A DNA stretch of 45,533 bases from an uncultured Arenicella sp. Lineage in GTDB: Bacteria > Pseudomonadota > Gammaproteobacteria > Arenicellales > Arenicellaceae. The stretch covers positions 1 to 45,533 of the forward strand of contig CALAKU010000101.1 in the NCBI GenBank assembly GCA_937922925.1. The letters run 5' to 3'. Each line of letters begins with the position of its first letter. Position 1 is the stretch's first letter. Below, in pieces: positions 1-9,692 of the stretch. The translations under genes were made by a program, and so were the position numbers. The notes below the pieces were generated by a model. The model was not told where the DNA came from and searched no databases. It saw only the letters and a program-made list of their open reading frames with translations.

Positions 1-1557
1 TTTAGTGGTTACATCAGATAAGGCCTCTTTTTGTTCGTCTTGGGCTTTTTTCTCGTCTTCGGAAAGCGCAAGATCGCCTTTGCTTACCGACTTCAGGGTT
101 TTCTCTTGATAGTCTCCTACGCTTGAAACCAGCCATTCATCAACGGGGTCGCTTAACAATAAGACCTCGATGCCTTTCTTACTAAAGACTTCCAAGTGCG
201 GTGAGCCTTTGGCGGCTTCATAGGTCTCAGCGGTGATGTAGTAGATACCGTCTTGACCGTTTTGCATTCGTGAGATGTAGTCGTCAAGCGAAACGGTTTG
301 AGATGCGTCGCTTCCATTCGTTGATGCAAATCGAAGTAGGGGGGTAATTTTGTCTTTGTTGGCCATATCTTCGACCACGCCTTCTTTGATGACTTGACCA
401 AATTCGCCCCAAAAATCTTGATATGCATCGGCGTCGTCTTTTGCGAGTCGGCTGAGCTCGTCCAGCACGCGTTTGACCGCGCGGGCTTTGATTTTGCCAA
501 CATCTCGATCGCTTTGTAAAATTTCACGAGACACGTTCAACGGCAAGTCTTGCGAGTCAATCACGCCCTTAACAAATCTTAAGTAGTTCGGCATGAGAGC
601 CTCTGGCTCATCCATGATAAAAACCCGGCGAACGTACAGTTTGATGCCTTTACGGGTTTCTCGGTTCCATAAATCGAAAGGCGCCTTCTTTGGAATAAAG
701 AGTAGAGAGGTATATTCCATATTGCCTTCGACCTTGTGATGCAAGGTCGATAGCGGCGGCTCAGTGTCGTAGCTTAGGCTTTGATAAAAACCTTGGTACT
801 CTTCATCGCTGATGTCGTTTTTGGGTCGAGCCCAAAGAGCTGTGCCCTTATTTACCGCCTCATATTCGCGTTCAGCGTCGGTGTCTTCATTGCCTTGTTC
901 GTCAAACGATGGCGGCGCTAGCATTTTAATCGGTAGCGAAATATGTTCTGAATACTTGTTGATGATGTGTTTCAAACGAAAATCATCAAGGTATTCATTT
1001 TCCTGTTCGCGCAAATGAAGGGTGATGCTGGTTCCAACTTGTGCTTCATCTGTGGCGGTGATCGTGTATTCGCCTTTGCCATCAGATTCCCAAACTGTGC
1101 CGCCATCGGTGCCTGCTTTGCGACTGACTAAGGTGACTTTGTCGGCGACCATAAATACTGAGTAAAAGCCGACCCCGAATTGACCAATCAGATCTAGCTT
1201 ATCGTCGCCGTTTTTGCCTTTGTTTTGTGACAAGGCTTCCATGAATTTTTTTGTACCAGAGCGAGCGATCGTACCGATATTTTCAATGACTTCTTCTTGA
1301 GTCATGCCAATACCATTGTCCCGAATGGTAAGCGTGTTGGCGTCTTTGTCGGTAGAAATGGTCACTGCCAGCTCTTCATCTTGGCTAAGTAGCTCGGCGT
1401 TGGTCAAGGCTTCAAAACGCCTCTTGTCGATGGCATCGGAGCTATTGGAAATAAGCTCTCGTAGAAAAATCTCTTTTTGTGAATAAAGAGAATTAATCAT
1501 CAAGTCTAATAACTGACTGATTTCGGTTTGAAAAGAGTGAGTTTGGGGTTTGCTCAT
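1..1557 (-). CDS. htpG: Chaperone HtpG (Hsp90), C-terminus cut by the window edge
   Basis: Bacterial Hsp90, a cytosolic ATP-dependent dimeric chaperone. The reverse frame is open from ATG 1557 to base 1 (519 codons), so roughly the last hundred residues of a normal HtpG lie outside the window. The GHKL ATPase signatures are visible: NSSDAIDKRR near residue 40, DNGIGMT near 85 and GQFGVGFYSVFMVADKV near 125. The middle-domain sequences NVSREILQ and RRVFIMD follow. A heat-shock-like promoter lies just upstream at 1596-1622. The gene is divergent from the tRNA cluster. Family assignment is certain; only the missing end is unknown. Confidence 0.97.
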   Translation of the reverse strand, partial: MSKPQTHSFQTEISQLLDLMINSLYSQKEIFLRELISNSSDAIDKRRFEALTNAELLSQDEELAVTISTDKDANTLTIRDNGIGMTQEEVIENIGTIARSGTKKFMEALSQNKGKNGDDKLDLIGQFGVGFYSVFMVADKVTLVSRKAGTDGGTVWESDGKGEYTITATDEAQVGTSITLHLREQENEYLDDFRLKHIINKYSEHISLPIKMLAPPSFDEQGNEDTDAEREYEAVNKGTALWARPKNDISDEEYQGFYQSLSYDTEPPLSTLHHKVEGNMEYTSLLFIPKKAPFDLWNRETRKGIKLYVRRVFIMDEPEALMPNYLRFVKGVIDSQDLPLNVSREILQSDRDVGKIKARAVKRVLDELSRLAKDDADAYQDFWGEFGQVIKEGVVEDMANKDKITPLLRFASTNGSDASQTVSLDDYISRMQNGQDGIYYITAETYEAAKGSPHLEVFSKKGIEVLLLSDPVDEWLVSSVGDYQEKTLKSVSKGDLALSEDEKKAQDEQKEALSDVTTK

Positions 1558-1595
1558 GGTTATATTCGTTGTTTAATGTAATCCGATGCCGCAGT

Positions 1596-1622
1596 TATAA
1601 GGGTTTACTAGGGTTTTTCAAG
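1596..1622 (-). promoter_or_regulatory. Sigma-32-like heat-shock promoter of htpG
   Basis: On the reverse strand CTTGAAA (1622-1616) is followed after 12 bases by CCCTTATA (1603-1596), about 40 bases before the htpG start. Sigma-32 promoters have CTTGAAA and CCCCATnT elements with a similar spacer. The -35 match is exact and the -10 partial. The position in front of a classic heat-shock gene supports the call. Confidence 0.5.
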
Positions 1623-1744
1623 CGTTTGCTTTTAAGGAAATTTTGCTGTTTTTCGTTGACGCAATTTCGCCCAATCAGTATAGTCGCGCCTCGGCATTTC
1701 AGACGGCACCGAGTAGTCCCAATTGCGGTGTCTGTTTGAAGAGT

Positions 1745-1821
<77 letters not shown>

Positions 1822-1858
1822 TTTAGCCGAGCTTGGTTAAAAGGTTTGGATAAGTTGA

Positions 1859-1935
1859 GCGCCCGTAGCTCAACTGGATAGAGCAACGGCCTTCTAAGCC
1901 GTAGGTTACAGGTTCGAGTCCTGTCGGGCGCGCCA
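1859..1935 (+). tRNA. tRNA-Arg (anticodon TCT)
   Basis: A 77-base cloverleaf with acceptor GCGCCCG pairing CGGGCGC, discriminator G and encoded CCA. The anticodon stem ACGGC/GCCGT encloses the loop CTTCTAA, giving anticodon TCT, which reads AGA. Confidence 0.97.
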
Positions 1936-1994
1936 TAATCGACGTTTTGCAGTATCCAGCAAAGACCTTAGGCAAAAAAATGGCCAAGAATATG

Positions 1995-2070
1995 GTGACT
2001 GTAGCTCAGTTGGTAGAGCCCCGGATTGTGATTCCGGTGGTCGTGGGTTCGAGCCCCATCAGTCACCCCA
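1995..2070 (+). tRNA. tRNA-His (anticodon GTG)
   Basis: A 76-base cloverleaf with acceptor GTGACTG pairing CAGTCAC, discriminator C and encoded CCA. The anticodon loop is ATTGTGATT. The base before the gene (1994) is G, supplying the G-1 that histidyl-tRNA synthetase recognises opposite the C discriminator. Confidence 0.97.
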
Positions 2071-2148
2071 TTTTGCTGACTGGTGTGCAGATAGAGTTGT
2101 TGATCAACTTGTCGGTTGGCCAGTCAAGCAAAAAACTGAAAAATAATG

Positions 2149-2234
<86 letters not shown>

Positions 2235-2298
2235 TTATTTTTGTAAGTTTACGGTAGTTAAGAAGATCTTAAGGAAACGAGTTTTCGTGTTTTTTGTC

Positions 2299-2431
2299 GG
2301 CTCAGGGCTGTTTTTTTTATTTTTGTAGGTCTTTGGGCTCTAAGAAGGAGCTGTGGAAACGGTTTTCATCGTCTCTTTTTGGCTCAGGGCTGTTTTTGGC
2401 TCAGGGCTGTTTTCGGCTCAGGGCTGTTTTT
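2299..2431 (+). repeat. 17-bp tandem repeat, three copies plus an outlier
   Basis: GGCTCAGGGCTGTTTTT occurs at 2299-2315 and 2381-2397. It then recurs with its last T changed to C at 2398-2414, and exactly again at 2415-2431. The last three are head to tail with a 17-base period. The array is non-coding and short enough to have arisen by replication slippage. Confidence 0.9.
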
Positions 2432-2690
2432 TTCGGGGCCAAGGGCCTAGTCATACGTGGGCTTCGTCACACTTAAGGAAGTGGCTTCTCGGGGCTTATC
2501 TCTCCACATTTCTCCAGAGATTAAAGGCTTTTTCATTAGGTGCTTCTTTGCTCTTGTTCTTGGCTTGAAACAATGAGTTTTGGAGTTCTTTACTTTAATT
2601 GAGCTGTCGGTTTAGTTTCACCGGTTTTCTGGAATGATTTTCCTTTTTGGTTTGGCGCTTGGCCGGGCCTAATTTTTGCTTGATTTAGCG

Positions 2691-2719
2691 TTTTCACTTT
2701 TATTGGCAGGTGGTATCAT
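2691..2719 (+). promoter_or_regulatory. Candidate promoter of tig
   Basis: TTTTCA (2691-2696) lies 17 bases before TATCAT (2714-2719), followed by a GC-rich CGCGCCCC discriminator about 65 bases before the tig start. The -35 element is weak, so this is tentative. Confidence 0.35.
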
Positions 2720-2785
2720 CGCGCCCCTAAAATCGGGCCTCACAAGAGGTTCAAGCCATAAAACAATCAAACTCAAAGACTGCCC

Positions 2786-4099
2786 ATGCAAGCTTCTGTC
2801 GAAAAAACCAGCGCTATTGGTCGCAAACTCAGTGTCGTCGTTCCTGCTGACAAAATTGAGTCAGCGATCCAAGGACGCCTGAAACAACTTTCTAAGCGCG
2901 TAAAAATTCAAGGCTTTCGCCCCGGCAAAGTGCCGATGAAAATCGTCGAGCAGCAATACCGTGGTACGGCGACTAACGATGTGCTTGGTGAGCTTATCCA
3001 AACGAGTTTGCAAGAGGCCTTGCAAGATCAAGACGTCGTACCGGCTGTGCAGCCCGACATCATGCCTGAGGCGCCTGTTGAGAAGGGCAAAGACTTTTCT
3101 TATATCGCCAGTTTCGATGTCTATCCTGAGTTCAGCAAGTTAGATTTAGAAGGCATCAAGGTAAGTAAGCCCGAGAGCCAAATTGGCGAAGACGATGTTG
3201 ATCGCGTTATTGAGAATATGCGCAAACAACAATTAACTTGGACAGAGCGCAAACGCAAAGCCAAGAAAGGCGACCGCGTGATGATCGATTTTACCGGCAC
3301 GGTTGATGGCGAAGAATTCGAAGGCGGGGCAGCCGTTGATTACCCGATTGTTGTCGGCGAAGGCCAAATGTTGCCTGACTTTGAAAAGGGCGTACAAGGC
3401 ATGAAAGCGGGCGAGAGCAAAGACGTTGAAGTTGTCTTCCCGGATGATTACCAGGCTGATCTTGCTGGTAAAACCGCCATTTTCAAAATCGAAGCAAAAA
3501 CGGTTTCCGAATCGGTATTACCTGAGGTAGACGAAGATTTTATCAAGGGCTTTGGAATTGAAAGCGGCGATGTGGATGAGTTGCGCAAAGAAGTGCAAGC
3601 CAACCTTGAGACCAACCTTGAAACTCAATTGAGTTCGCAAGTGCGTCAGCGCACTTTTGATGCCTTGCTTGAGCAAAACGAAGTCGAGATGCCGCTTAAA
3701 ATGGTTCAGGAAGAAGCGTCGCGAATGGTCGAGGAACAAAAAAATCAGATGCGCATGCAGGGTATTGACGACAAGCTCTTGGAGAACTTTCCGGCCCCAG
3801 AATTTGATGTGCTCAAACCCCAGGCTCAGAAGCGCGTTGCACTTGGTCTCCTAATGATGGAAATCATTCAAAAGAATGAAATGAAACCAGACGACAGCAG
3901 AGTAAACGAGCGTATCGAGAAGATGGCCGCGTCGTATGAGGACCCTACTGAGTTCATTGAGTACTACAAGTCAAACCAGCAAGCGTTGTCGCAAGTGCAA
4001 TCTATTGTCCTTGAAGAACAGGTAGTTGATTTGCTGCTTGAAAAAGCCGATGTTGAAATTGAAAAAATTGACGCCAAAGAACTACTAAATATGCAGTAA
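2786..4099 (+). CDS. tig: Trigger factor, ribosome-associated chaperone and prolyl isomerase
   Basis: Trigger factor binds the ribosome exit tunnel and shields nascent chains. At 437 residues it is close to the usual 430-440. Domains in order: an N-terminal ribosome-binding domain with the signature GFRPGKVPM near residue 43; an FKBP-type isomerase domain beginning around KGDRVMIDFTGTVDGEEFEGG near residue 160; and a C-terminal helical chaperone domain. ATG 2786 gives the expected short start (MQASVEKTSAIGRKL). No strong Shine-Dalgarno sequence is visible. It leads the conserved tig-clpP-clpX-lon order. Confidence 0.98.
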   Translation: MQASVEKTSAIGRKLSVVVPADKIESAIQGRLKQLSKRVKIQGFRPGKVPMKIVEQQYRGTATNDVLGELIQTSLQEALQDQDVVPAVQPDIMPEAPVEKGKDFSYIASFDVYPEFSKLDLEGIKVSKPESQIGEDDVDRVIENMRKQQLTWTERKRKAKKGDRVMIDFTGTVDGEEFEGGAAVDYPIVVGEGQMLPDFEKGVQGMKAGESKDVEVVFPDDYQADLAGKTAIFKIEAKTVSESVLPEVDEDFIKGFGIESGDVDELRKEVQANLETNLETQLSSQVRQRTFDALLEQNEVEMPLKMVQEEASRMVEEQKNQMRMQGIDDKLLENFPAPEFDVLKPQAQKRVALGLLMMEIIQKNEMKPDDSRVNERIEKMAASYEDPTEFIEYYKSNQQALSQVQSIVLEEQVVDLLLEKADVEIEKIDAKELLNMQ

Positions 4100-4186
4100 C
4101 AATCTCGCATACAGCGCCGCTTGCACACTAAATTTGAATGTTTGGGGCTATACTTTGGAACTTAATCTGCTCAGTCTAAACCAATT

Positions 4187-4852
4187 ATGACAAATCACTT
4201 CGGAATCCAAACCCCATATTCGAATCAGCCCAGTGGTAGCCAATCACAAGAACCCAGTGCTGCGGGCGGCCTTGTGCCGATGGTTGTTGAATCGACTGGG
4301 CGAGGCGAGCGTGCCTACGACATTTATTCTCGGCTCCTAAAAGAGCGGGTCATTTTTCTAGTCGGCCAAGTAGAAGACTATATGGCCAATTTGATTGTGG
4401 CCCAGATGTTGTTTTTGGAGTCGGAAAACCCAGATAAAGACATCAGCCTGTATATCAATAGCCCCGGCGGCTCGGTAACCGCAGGGATGGCGATTTACGA
4501 TACCATGCAATTTATTAAGCCAGATGTGAACACCGTCTGCATTGGCCAAGCGGCCAGTATGGGCGCCTTGTTACTGGCTGCGGGCTCGGCTGGCGGGCGC
4601 TACGCATTGCCGCATGCTCGAATTATGATTCATCAGCCACTTGGCGGCTATCAAGGCCAAGCATCAGACATTGATATTCACGCTAAAGAAATTCTTCGGA
4701 TTCGCGAAGAAATGAATGAGATTTTGGTTCGTCATACAGGTCAAAAAATCAAAAAGATTCAACAAGATACCGAGCGTGATAACTTTATGTCTGCCGAAGA
4801 GTCTAAGGATTACGGTTTGGTAGACGAAGTCATCGAAAAGCGACCAGACTAA
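4187..4852 (+). CDS. clpP: ATP-dependent Clp protease proteolytic subunit
   Basis: Serine peptidase subunit that forms the tetradecameric chamber fed by ClpX or ClpA. The triad is visible: Ser124 in GQAASMGA, His149 in RIMIHQP and Asp194 in QQDTERD. At 221 residues it is slightly longer than the roughly 207-residue E. coli form. The extra length is an N-terminal stretch rich in Ser, Gln and Pro (residues 8-25) that is probably removed as propeptide. It lies 87 bases after tig and 196 bases before clpX. Confidence 0.98.
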   Translation: MTNHFGIQTPYSNQPSGSQSQEPSAAGGLVPMVVESTGRGERAYDIYSRLLKERVIFLVGQVEDYMANLIVAQMLFLESENPDKDISLYINSPGGSVTAGMAIYDTMQFIKPDVNTVCIGQAASMGALLLAAGSAGGRYALPHARIMIHQPLGGYQGQASDIDIHAKEILRIREEMNEILVRHTGQKIKKIQQDTERDNFMSAEESKDYGLVDEVIEKRPD

Positions 4853-4943
4853 GGCACACATCTGCGCTGGGAGCGCCGTTGAGGTTTAGTAGGCCCGTAT
4901 AACGAATTGATTTTGGCTTCTAAACCACAAAAATGCGTAAGTT

Positions 4944-4972
4944 TTGGCATTTAAAGTCTGTCTCTATATAGG
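4944..4972 (+). promoter_or_regulatory. Candidate promoter of clpX
   Basis: TTGGCA (4944-4949) is followed after 15-17 bases by overlapping -10-like words, TATATA (4965-4970) and TATAGG (4967-4972), in the clpP-clpX gap. It would let clpX be transcribed apart from clpP. Sequence match only. Confidence 0.35.
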
Positions 4973-4989
4973 TTACAATTTTGCGACAA

Positions 4990-5019
4990 CCCGAGATTCG
5001 TTGTGACGAAGGTATCGGG
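4990..5019 (+). promoter_or_regulatory. Hairpin in the clpX leader
   Basis: CCCGA (4990-4994) pairs TCGGG (5015-5019), and TTCGT (4997-5001) pairs ACGAA (5006-5010). These form a two-part stem with a TGTG loop and a small internal loop, 29 bases before the clpX start. No T run follows, so it is unlikely to be a simple terminator. A role in mRNA stability or translation is inference. Confidence 0.4.
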
Positions 5020-5048
5020 AATACAACGCCGACAATCCAAGGGGCACT

Positions 5049-6323
5049 ATGAGCGACGACAACAAGAATAGTGAAGACAACAAATTACTTTATTGTTCTT
5101 TCTGTGGCAAAAGCCAACACGAAGTACGCAAGCTAATTGCGGGCCCATCAGTATTCATTTGCGATGAATGCGTTGATCTGTGCGAAGACATCATTCGCGA
5201 AGAGACCATTGAAGACATCGCCAAAAGCGAAGACAAAGAGGCGTTTCCTACCCCAAACGAAATTCATACAGGGCTAGACGACTACGTTATCTCTCAAGAA
5301 GACGCCAAGAAGGTGTTGTCGGTTGCCGTTTACAATCACTACAAGCGTATTCGTGGTCAAGAGAATGAGAATGATGTTGATATTGCTAAAAGTAATATTT
5401 TGCTCATTGGCCCCACCGGGTCCGGAAAAACGTTACTGGCCGAAACATTGGCAAAACAACTCAATGTGCCATTCACGATTGCCGACGCCACGACGCTCAC
5501 CGAAGCTGGCTATGTTGGCGAAGACGTAGAAAATATTATTCAAAAGCTGCTGCAAAAGTGCGATTACGATGTTGAGAAAGCTCAGATCGGCATCGTCTAT
5601 ATCGACGAAATCGACAAGATTTCTCGCAAAGCGGATAACCCATCCATCACTCGAGATGTCTCCGGCGAAGGTGTGCAACAAGCTCTTTTGAAGCTGATTG
5701 AGGGCACTACCGCGTCTGTACCTCCACAAGGCGGTCGCAAACATCCTCAGCAAGAGTTCTTGCAGGTTGATACACGCAACATCTTATTTATCTGCGGCGG
5801 TGCATTTGCTGGCCTAGATCAAATTATTCGAGATCGTTCAGAGAAGAGCGGTATTGGTTTTGGAGCGCAGGTTCACAGCAAAACGGATAACCCGTTTGTT
5901 TCAGAGCATCTCAAAAAGCTTGAGCCAGAAGATTTGGTTCGCTACGGCTTGATTCCCGAGTTTATTGGTCGCCTACCGATTATCGCCACGCTTGAAGAGC
6001 TTGACGAAGACGCGCTGATGACAATCCTAACTCAGCCGAAGAACGCCTTAGTAAAGCAGTATCAGCGTTTGCTCAAACTGGATGGAGTTGATTTGGAAAT
6101 TCGTGAGGACGCCCTGCGCGAAGTAGCCAAAAAGGCAATGGCCCGCAAAACGGGTGCTCGAGGTCTTCGCTCGATTCTTGAGAACGCCTTACTCGAAACG
6201 ATGTACGAATTGCCATCACAAGAAGGGGTTCAAAAAGTCTCCGTTGATGCCAGCACGATTATCGAAGGCGCCCGGCCGCTTTACATCTACGAAGAACAGG
6301 AAGCCGCTGAAAAATCCGCTTAG
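5049..6323 (+). CDS. clpX: ClpX, AAA+ unfoldase of the ClpXP protease
   Basis: Hexameric ATPase that unfolds tagged proteins and feeds ClpP. It has 424 residues, the normal length. The N-terminal zinc-binding domain has Cys16, Cys19, Cys38 and Cys41. Walker A is GPTGSGKT at 121-128, the Walker B region reads IVYIDEIDK, the pore loop is GYVGED, and the C-terminal sensor-2 reads [17 protein letters not shown] precedes ATG 5049. It follows clpP on the same strand and precedes lon. Confidence 0.98.
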   Translation: MSDDNKNSEDNKLLYCSFCGKSQHEVRKLIAGPSVFICDECVDLCEDIIREETIEDIAKSEDKEAFPTPNEIHTGLDDYVISQEDAKKVLSVAVYNHYKRIRGQENENDVDIAKSNILLIGPTGSGKTLLAETLAKQLNVPFTIADATTLTEAGYVGEDVENIIQKLLQKCDYDVEKAQIGIVYIDEIDKISRKADNPSITRDVSGEGVQQALLKLIEGTTASVPPQGGRKHPQQEFLQVDTRNILFICGGAFAGLDQIIRDRSEKSGIGFGAQVHSKTDNPFVSEHLKKLEPEDLVRYGLIPEFIGRLPIIATLEELDEDALMTILTQPKNALVKQYQRLLKLDGVDLEIREDALREVAKKAMARKTGARGLRSILENALLETMYELPSQEGVQKVSVDASTIIEGARPLYIYEEQEAAEKSA

Positions 6324-6346
6324 TTAGGATTTGACTCTTTTTTGGC

Positions 6347-6376
6347 CGCGCTTGGGGCTTGATTAACCCAAGCGCG
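6347..6376. repeat. Perfect 10-bp inverted repeat between clpX and lon
   Basis: CGCGCTTGGG (6347-6356) and CCCAAGCGCG (6367-6376) form a 10-bp stem with a 10-base loop, 24 bases after the clpX stop. A T run lies before rather than after the hairpin on this strand. A partial or Rho-assisted terminator is possible. Confidence 0.5.
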
Positions 6377-6443
6377 CTCCCATATTACTGGCAATAACAG
6401 TAACTATACTGCTCGGCGGCGATAATGACCGGCCATTGGCGGT

Positions 6444-6461
6444 GGCGGCAGATCAGCCGCC
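6444..6461 (+). promoter_or_regulatory. GC-rich hairpin before the lon start
   Basis: GGCGGC (6444-6449) pairs GCCGCC (6456-6461) across a 6-base loop, 24 bases before ATG 6486. It lies in the leader and leaves the ribosome-binding region (CGAGAG) free. Function is unknown. Confidence 0.35.
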
Positions 6462-6485
6462 GGTTCGATTAAACTACGAGAGATT

Positions 6486-8906
6486 ATGTCAGAAGAAGAA
6501 TTTCCGATTGATTACGCCACGTCATTTCCTCTGTTGCCATTGAGAGATGTTGTGGTTTTCCCCTATATGGTCATCCCCTTGTTTGTGGGGCGCGACAAGT
6601 CTATTGCTGCGTTGGAACTAGCAATGGAGAACGGCAAGCAAATCGCCTTAGTTGCTCAACACGATGCTGCTCACGAGGAGCCGAGTATTGATCAGGTATA
6701 CCAAGTTGGAGTGTTGGCACATATTCTTCAGCTACTTAAGTTGCCCGACGGTACGGTTAAGGTATTGGTCGAAGGCAAGCAACGCATCCATCTCGATAGC
6801 ATTGTCGAAGAAGAATGTTTTAAGGCGTCTGTGTCGCCGATCTCTAGTGCTGGCGTACCTAGCAGCGAAGAAGAAGTTGCCCTTCGAACGGTGCTCAGCG
6901 AGTTTGAAAATTACAGCAAAATCAGCTCTAAAGTCGCGGCAGAGGCATTAAGCCAGCTAAAGAGTATTGATGATTTAGACCGTTTGGTCGATACCATCGC
7001 GGCCCTGATTGATCTCAAACTCGAAGACAAGCAGTACCTTCTCGAAGCGGATGATTTGGCTGAGCGAATGGACCATATCTTATCGTTTATGGAATCCGAG
7101 CTTGATATGGCCAGGGTCGAGAAAAAGATTCGTGGACGCGTCAAAAAACAAATGGAGAAAAGCCAGCGCGAGTATTATTTGAATGAGCAAATGAAGGCCA
7201 TTCAAAATGAGCTTGGCGAATCGGAAGACGGCCAGAACGAAATCGACGAGCTGCAAGCGAAAATTGACGACTCAGGTATGAGTAAAGAGGCCAAAGAGAA
7301 AGTCGATGCCGAGCTCAAAAAGTTAAAAATGATGTCCCCAATGTCGGCGGAAGCCGCCGTCGTGCGCAATTACATAGACTGGATTGTGCAAGTGCCATGG
7401 AAGAAACGAACCCGGGTACGCAGCGATATCGATGCCGCACAATCCATCTTAGACGAAGACCATTACGGTTTGGAGAAAGTCAAAGAACGCATTCTTGAGT
7501 ATCTCGCCGTGCAGCAGCGTTTGAAAAAAATGAAAGGGCCGATACTTTGTTTGGTCGGGCCGCCGGGCGTAGGTAAAACATCTCTAGGTAAATCGATTGC
7601 TAAATCGACAAATCGAAAATTTATAAGAATGTCATTGGGCGGTGTTCGAGACGAGGCCGAGATACGCGGTCACCGCCGAACTTACATTGGCTCTATGCCA
7701 GGTAAGATCATCCAAAATATGTCTAAAGTTAAAACACGCAATCCGCTGTTTTTGCTTGACGAGATAGACAAGATGGCCGCCGACTTTCGGGGTGACCCGG
7801 CGTCGGCCATGCTCGAAGTATTAGACCCAGAGCAAAACTCGACATTTGCCGATCACTATCTTGAAGTTGATTACGACTTGTCGGAAGTGATGTTTGTCGC
7901 AACCGCCAATAGCCTAAATATTCCGGGCCCTTTATTAGACCGCATGGAAGTAATTCGTCTTGAAGGTTATACCGAAGACGAAAAGCTCAATATTGCGCGG
8001 CGTTATTTAGTGAGTAAGCAAAAGAAAAACAATGGCCTAAGAGACTCCGAGATTGAAATTGAGGACTCGGCCATCGTCGATCTAATTCGCTATTACACGC
8101 GCGAAGCGGGTGTTCGTGGTCTAGAGCGAGAAATAGCCAAGATTTGTCGCAAAGTGACTAAGCAATTGGTGATGAATGGCGAACTCAGTTTAGTGCGCAT
8201 TAATTCGGATAGCCTGGCTGAGTATTCGGGAGTTCGAAAATTCAATTTTGGTTCAGCCGAAGAAGAAGATCGTATTGGCCAGGTAACCGGCTTGGCGTGG
8301 ACCTCGGTTGGTGGCGAATTGTTGTCGATCGAATCGGCCCTAATGCCGGGCAAGGGCAAGCAAACCTATACCGGTAAGCTTGGTGACGTGATGCAAGAAT
8401 CTATTCAAGCCGCAGTGACAGTAGTTCGCTCTCGCGCCATTGCGTTGGGCATCGACACAGATTTCTTTGCCCAACACGATTTCCACATCCATGTTCCAGA
8501 GGGCGCTACGCCCAAAGATGGGCCAAGTGCCGGTATTGGTATGTGCACCGCCTTGATTTCAGCTGCGACAAAGATACCCGTTAAGTCGGAAGTTGCCATG
8601 ACCGGCGAAATAACGCTCAGAGGCGAAGTGTTACCAATAGGTGGGCTCAAAGAGAAGTTATTGGCTGCGCATCGAGGTGCGATCAAAACGGTCATTATTC
8701 CCAAAGAAAATGAAAAAGATCTAGCGGAAATTTCCGATGAAGTTAAAGCCGATTTAACGATTGTACCGGTTAAATGGATTGATGAAGTCTTGGAAATTGC
8801 GCTCACGCAAGTGCCTCAGGCGAAAGCAAGCGGTGAGAAGGGCGATAAAAAGTCTAAATCATCGTCTTCCAAAGCCAAGATTAATGAAACAACGCATCGT
8901 CACTAA
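6486..8906 (+). CDS. lon: ATP-dependent Lon protease
   Basis: Cytosolic AAA+ serine protease that degrades misfolded and regulatory proteins. It has 806 residues. The N-terminal substrate-binding domain starts [20 protein letters not shown]. Walker A is GPPGVGKT at 358-365. The Ser-Lys dyad is Ser681 in [11 protein letters not shown] and Lys724 in [10 protein letters not shown]. The last 25 residues are a Lys/Ser-rich low-complexity tail. It sits in the conserved clpX-lon-hupB order. Confidence 0.98.
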   Translation: MSEEEFPIDYATSFPLLPLRDVVVFPYMVIPLFVGRDKSIAALELAMENGKQIALVAQHDAAHEEPSIDQVYQVGVLAHILQLLKLPDGTVKVLVEGKQRIHLDSIVEEECFKASVSPISSAGVPSSEEEVALRTVLSEFENYSKISSKVAAEALSQLKSIDDLDRLVDTIAALIDLKLEDKQYLLEADDLAERMDHILSFMESELDMARVEKKIRGRVKKQMEKSQREYYLNEQMKAIQNELGESEDGQNEIDELQAKIDDSGMSKEAKEKVDAELKKLKMMSPMSAEAAVVRNYIDWIVQVPWKKRTRVRSDIDAAQSILDEDHYGLEKVKERILEYLAVQQRLKKMKGPILCLVGPPGVGKTSLGKSIAKSTNRKFIRMSLGGVRDEAEIRGHRRTYIGSMPGKIIQNMSKVKTRNPLFLLDEIDKMAADFRGDPASAMLEVLDPEQNSTFADHYLEVDYDLSEVMFVATANSLNIPGPLLDRMEVIRLEGYTEDEKLNIARRYLVSKQKKNNGLRDSEIEIEDSAIVDLIRYYTREAGVRGLEREIAKICRKVTKQLVMNGELSLVRINSDSLAEYSGVRKFNFGSAEEEDRIGQVTGLAWTSVGGELLSIESALMPGKGKQTYTGKLGDVMQESIQAAVTVVRSRAIALGIDTDFFAQHDFHIHVPEGATPKDGPSAGIGMCTALISAATKIPVKSEVAMTGEITLRGEVLPIGGLKEKLLAAHRGAIKTVIIPKENEKDLAEISDEVKADLTIVPVKWIDEVLEIALTQVPQAKASGEKGDKKSKSSSSKAKINETTHRH

Positions 8907-8922
8907 GATGTTTTAAATTGTT

Positions 8923-8951
8923 TGCTTGGCTGCTGACTAAGTAGCCAAGCA
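8923..8951. repeat. 9-bp inverted repeat after lon
   Basis: TGCTTGGCT (8923-8931) and AGCCAAGCA (8943-8951) pair perfectly with an 11-base loop, 17 bases after the lon stop. It may end the lon transcript, but no T run follows. Confidence 0.4.
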
Positions 8952-9009
8952 GAAACCATATCTTATATAAATCAATATCCTGCCTCAGTCTTTTAATATA
9001 TTGAGTTAA

Positions 9010-9264
9010 ATACACGCTATTCTAAAATCCTCTGAATCCCGCGTCATTACTGCGTTTCCTGAAAAAAAATCATCTGTCAATATTGTTTTTCTTGATCAAA
9101 ACCTAGATGATACGGCGGTGGTTGCGGTGGAGCTGTATGTCTTAGTTTCGCGATTACACAACGATGCATTCATCGGGTTGGAGGACGCTCGTAAACGCTA
9201 TTTAAAACGAGAGTTCTCGCAATTATTGGGGATGAGGAATCTTTTTACCCAAACGTTTTTTTGA
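9010..9264 (+). pseudogene. Possible gene remnant between lon and hupB (84 codons, no ATG)
   Basis: The frame between stops is open for 84 codons. From 9061 it reads like real protein, for example VVAVELYVLVSRLHND and GLEDARKRYLKREFSQ, ending FTQTFF before TGA 9262. There is no ATG, only an internal GTG near 9118, and no ribosome-binding site. It may be the decayed end of a gene, a very short gene with a rare start, or chance. I recognise no family. The rest of the 8907-9410 gap holds only the hairpin after lon and the hupB leader. Confidence 0.25.
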
Positions 9265-9364
9265 GAGGGGGCGTGCTATCACGGAGCCGATTTCCGGCTT
9301 TAACAAATGGCACGAACATCATTAATTGATGCTCGCTCAAACAAATTTGTACCTACAAACAATT

Positions 9365-9393
9365 CGTAAAACCTAAATTACGTAAAACCTAAA
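9365..9393 (+). repeat. 13-bp direct repeat in the hupB leader
   Basis: CGTAAAACCTAAA occurs at 9365-9377 and 9381-9393, a 16-base period, immediately before the hupB ribosome-binding site AAGAGGA. It could be a duplicated protein-binding site or a slippage product. Confidence 0.6.
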
Positions 9394-9410
9394 ATTAAGA
9401 GGAACTTAGT

Positions 9411-9683
9411 GTGAACAAATCTGAATTGATCGACATGGTGGCTGACAAAGCCGACATTTCAAAGTCAGCTGCTGGCGAAGCTTTAGATGCTGTCCTTAGC
9501 GGTATTACTGGCGCATTGAAAAAAGGCGACAGTGTTACTTTTGTTGGTTTTGGCACTTTTTCTGTGAGCAAACGTGCTGCACGTGACGGCCGTAACCCTC
9601 GCACTGGTGAGACCATTAAAATTGCTGCGTCTAACCAAGCAAAATTCAAAGCGGGTAAAGCCTTAAAAGACGCTTTGAACTAA
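9411..9683 (+). CDS. hupB: DNA-binding protein HU
   Basis: Small nucleoid protein that bends and compacts DNA. It has 90 residues, the family's usual length. The signatures [19 protein letters not shown] at the start and [21 protein letters not shown] in the DNA-binding arm are clear. The start is GTG 9411, set by AAGAGGA 8-14 bases upstream and by the fit of the N-terminus. It lies between lon and ppiD as in E. coli, but here tRNAs and an M16 protease separate it from ppiD. Confidence 0.98.
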   Translation: MNKSELIDMVADKADISKSAAGEALDAVLSGITGALKKGDSVTFVGFGTFSVSKRAARDGRNPRTGETIKIAASNQAKFKAGKALKDALN

Positions 9684-9692
9684 TCTTTGCAA

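Larger units (their letters stand above)
2235..2785. other. Non-coding region between tRNA-Leu and tig
   Basis: This 551-base stretch has no convincing gene; the short frames in it are low-complexity. It holds the 17-bp tandem repeat described separately, a weak hairpin (ATCTCT 2498-2503 with AGAGAT 2516-2521) and, at its right end, a candidate tig promoter. It is unusually rich in T runs and GGG/GGC words. A small RNA or transcript leader is possible but not shown. Confidence 0.6.

Noticed and set aside
153..527. Reverse-strand frame of 124 codons
   Set aside because: It is in a different frame inside htpG, whose own frame is continuous and matches Hsp90.
2299..2431. CRISPR-like array
   Set aside because: The units are head to tail without unique spacers, only 17 bases long, and no cas gene is present.
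2294..2568. Two frames with repeated GSGLF/RAVF words
   Set aside because: They are translations of the 17-bp tandem repeat, with low complexity and no ribosome-binding site.
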